A stretch of 15,058 nucleotides of DNA from Paludibacteraceae bacterium (GTDB taxonomy: Bacteria; Bacteroidota; Bacteroidia; Bacteroidales; Paludibacteraceae), in assembly GCA_017965125.1 (NCBI GenBank), contig JAGCQO010000291.1, positions 1 through 15,058 on the forward strand. Reading direction: 5' to 3'. The number at the start of each line of letters is the position of its first letter. Position 1 is the first letter of the stretch. The notes under the pieces were generated by a model. The model made no database searches, was not told where the DNA came from, and worked only from the letters and a program-made list of their open reading frames with translations. Made by a program: the position numbers and the translations under genes. Below, in pieces: positions 14,193-15,058 of this stretch.

Positions 14193-14447
14193 CTACTGCT
14201 TTTCCAATTCCTCTATGGCCTTGGCTATCTGGTCGGGGCAACTCGTCGGACGAGGGCCGCACTTGATGCCCGAAAGCTTCGCCTTCACATCCTCGAGCCT
14301 CATCCCGGTTATCAAGTGGCAGATGCCCTGCAGATTGCCGTTGCACCCACCCACCACGACAGCACGCGAAACCGTCTTGTCGTCCTCCGACTCCAGCTCG
14401 ATAAACTGGCTGCACACGCCGGAAGTCTTGTACATTATCTTTTTCAT
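14193..14447 (-). CDS. TSCPD-domain protein, function unknown
   Basis: The protein has 84 residues from ATG 14445-14447; a TTG two codons upstream is a weaker start. It matches the short stand-alone TSCPD family: 'YKTSGVCSQFIELE', 'VVGGCNGNLQGICHLITG' and the naming motif 'GPRPTSCPDQIAKAIEELE'. Five cysteines (12, 35, 43, 63, 70) suggest metal binding. The same domain occurs at the C-terminus of some B12-dependent ribonucleotide reductases, but the role of the free-standing protein is not established. It is first in a two-gene unit with vsr, 3 bases apart, and has a promoter box upstream. A link to DNA repair is only suggested by this pairing. Confidence 0.88.
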   Translation of the reverse strand: MKKIMYKTSGVCSQFIELESEDDKTVSRAVVVGGCNGNLQGICHLITGMRLEDVKAKLSGIKCGPRPTSCPDQIAKAIEELEKQ

Positions 14448-14476
14448 AAACAAACGTTTTGCAATTGTGTTTCTTA

Positions 14477-14484
14477 CAAATATA
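14477..14484 (-). promoter_or_regulatory. Promoter -7 box for the TSCPD-vsr operon
   Basis: On the minus strand the bases read TATATTTG, an exact TAnnTTTG match, 29 bases before the TSCPD ATG. It directly abuts the T tract of the pckA terminator; any -33 element would fall inside the terminator stem and none is recognisable. Confidence 0.55.
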
Positions 14485-14518
14485 AAAACAAAAGCGGACG
14501 CCCGAAGACATCCGCTTT
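14484..14518 (-). terminator. Rho-independent terminator of pckA with a UUCG tetraloop
   Basis: On the minus strand AAAGCGGA pairs with TCCGCTTT and the stem continues through T-G, G-C, T-G and C-G pairs to 12 bp, closed by a C(TTCG)G loop. A T-rich tract follows (TTTTGTTTTT). It lies 94 bases after the pckA stop, beyond the pckA 3' remnant. Confidence 0.92.
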
Positions 14519-14542
14519 CATATTAGAGATTATTATAATCTA

Positions 14543-14582
14543 TTACAACTTTGGACCTGCAGCAACAAGAGCCTTTAGTTGC
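14543..14582 (-). pseudogene. Remnant of a second pckA 3' end
   Basis: Read on the minus strand, 14575-14543 encodes [10 protein letters not shown] and a TAA stop, exactly the last ten residues of the pckA gene just upstream. The two 33-base segments (14543-14575 and 14613-14645) share 27 bases by my count, and all six differences are synonymous (GCG/GCT, TTA/CTT, GTC/GTT, GGC/GGT, AAA/AAG). Upstream of this the remnant keeps GCAACTAA, which matches the pckA codons for 'ATN', after an apparent deletion of about 10 bases. The offset between copies is 70 bases, so the remnant is in a different frame from pckA. It has no start and cannot be a gene. Confidence 0.8.
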
Positions 14583-14612
14583 ACAAAAGGCAGTTGCTTT
14601 CGGCTCAAAATC

Positions 14613-15058
14613 TTACAATTTTGGGCCTGCAGCGACTAACGCCTTACCAGCCTCGTTAGTTGCGTACTTGTCGAAGTTCTTGATGAAACGTGCAGCAAGA
14701 TCCTTAGCCTTAACCTCCCACTCAGATGCGTTAGCATAAGTGTCGCGTGGGTCAAGGATAGCTGGGTTCACGTTAGGAAGAGCTGTAGGAACCTCGAAGT
14801 CGAAGAAAGGAATCTTCTTAGTCTCAGCCTTCAGGATAGAGCCGTCAAGGATAGCATCGATGATACCACGAGTATCAGGGATAGAAATACGCTTGCCAGT
14901 TCCGTTCCATCCAGTGTTAACCAAGTATGCCTTAGCACCAGACTTCTCCATCTTCTTAACCAACTCAGCAGCGTACTTTGTTGGGTGAAGCTCCAAGAAT
15001 GCCTGACCGAAGCAAGCTGAGAATGTAGGAGTTGGCTCAGTGATGCCACGATCTGTAC
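14613..15058 (-). CDS. pckA: Phosphoenolpyruvate carboxykinase (ATP), C-terminal part
   Basis: The frame runs off the right edge; about 148 residues to the TAA at 14613-14615 are visible. The enzyme interconverts oxaloacetate plus ATP with PEP plus CO2 plus ADP. In anaerobic Bacteroidota it often works in the CO2-fixing direction on the way to succinate; that role is general knowledge, not seen here. The sequence '[20 protein letters not shown]', then '[20 protein letters not shown]', '[12 protein letters not shown]', 'ILDPRDTYA' and the end '[10 protein letters not shown]' match the ATP-type enzyme, with the adenine/ATP-site '[11 protein letters not shown]' region intact. The apparent start at 14996 is a TTG inside the protein and not a real start. 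Downstream come a second copy of its last codons and a strong terminator. Confidence 0.95.
   Translation of the reverse strand, partial: TDRGITEPTPTFSACFGQAFLELHPTKYAAELVKKMEKSGAKAYLVNTGWNGTGKRISIPDTRGIIDAILDGSILKAETKKIPFFDFEVPTALPNVNPAILDPRDTYANASEWEVKAKDLAARFIKNFDKYATNEAGKALVAAGPKL

Noticed and set aside
13761..14639. 292-residue open frame on the plus strand
   Set aside because: It runs antisense to vsr, the TSCPD gene and the pckA end, has no recognisable motif and is explained by the codon bias of the opposite strand.
14613..14996. A separate 127-residue gene starting at 14996
   Set aside because: The apparent start is a TTG within the pckA frame, which continues with PEPCK sequence to the window edge.

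Overview
The window looks like a chromosomal stretch from a member of the Bacteroidota, most likely a gut or rumen Bacteroidales (Prevotella/Bacteroides-like). The support is promoter boxes of the TAnnTTTG type with no sigma70-style -10 or -35, acidic residues after a lipoprotein cysteine, secreted family 28 glycoside hydrolases, an OmpA/TPR lipoprotein, an ATP-type PEP carboxykinase and a tRNA-dihydrouridine synthase. The genus is inference; no rRNA, tRNA, CRISPR array, transposase or phage gene was seen.

Layout. Positions 1-188 hold the end of a beta-helix (probably GH28) gene and its terminator. Positions 189-658 have no clear protein gene. They contain a promoter-like box, an operator-like palindrome and a three-stem nested inverted repeat with a terminator hairpin at its tip, followed by a small lipoprotein gene (659-997). 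On the minus strand, dusB (2374-3402) overlaps by four bases a membrane-anchored transglutaminase-like gene (1196-2377). A well-terminated lipoprotein gene (OmpA-like plus TPR, 3508-5199) diverges from a radical SAM/SPASM gene (5393-6355).

From 13562 down to 6402 runs a long minus-strand array: polygalacturonase, a strong intercistronic hairpin, a secreted SUMF1/FGE-fold protein, a flippase-like membrane protein, a PlsC-type acyltransferase, serine acetyltransferase and an RlmL-type rRNA methyltransferase with a long charged tail. Gaps of 1-3 bases between the FGE-like, membrane, acyltransferase and serine acetyltransferase genes argue for co-transcription. The mix (pectin degradation, envelope lipid or glycan handling, cysteine synthesis, ribosome maturation) looks more like shared transcription than one pathway.

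Upstream, still on the minus strand, are a TSCPD-domain gene and a vsr mismatch-nicking endonuclease as a two-gene operon with no cytosine methyltransferase in view. The window ends in the 3' part of pckA. Between the pckA stop and its UUCG-loop terminator lies a second copy of the last ten pckA codons and stop, differing only synonymously. This is probably a recombination or duplication scar and is the most unusual sequence-level observation here.

I did not find a clearly new defence or mobile system. The best leads are the pckA 3'-end remnant, the structured intergenic region at 283-534, the orphan vsr, and an FGE-fold protein lacking the catalytic cysteine pair.
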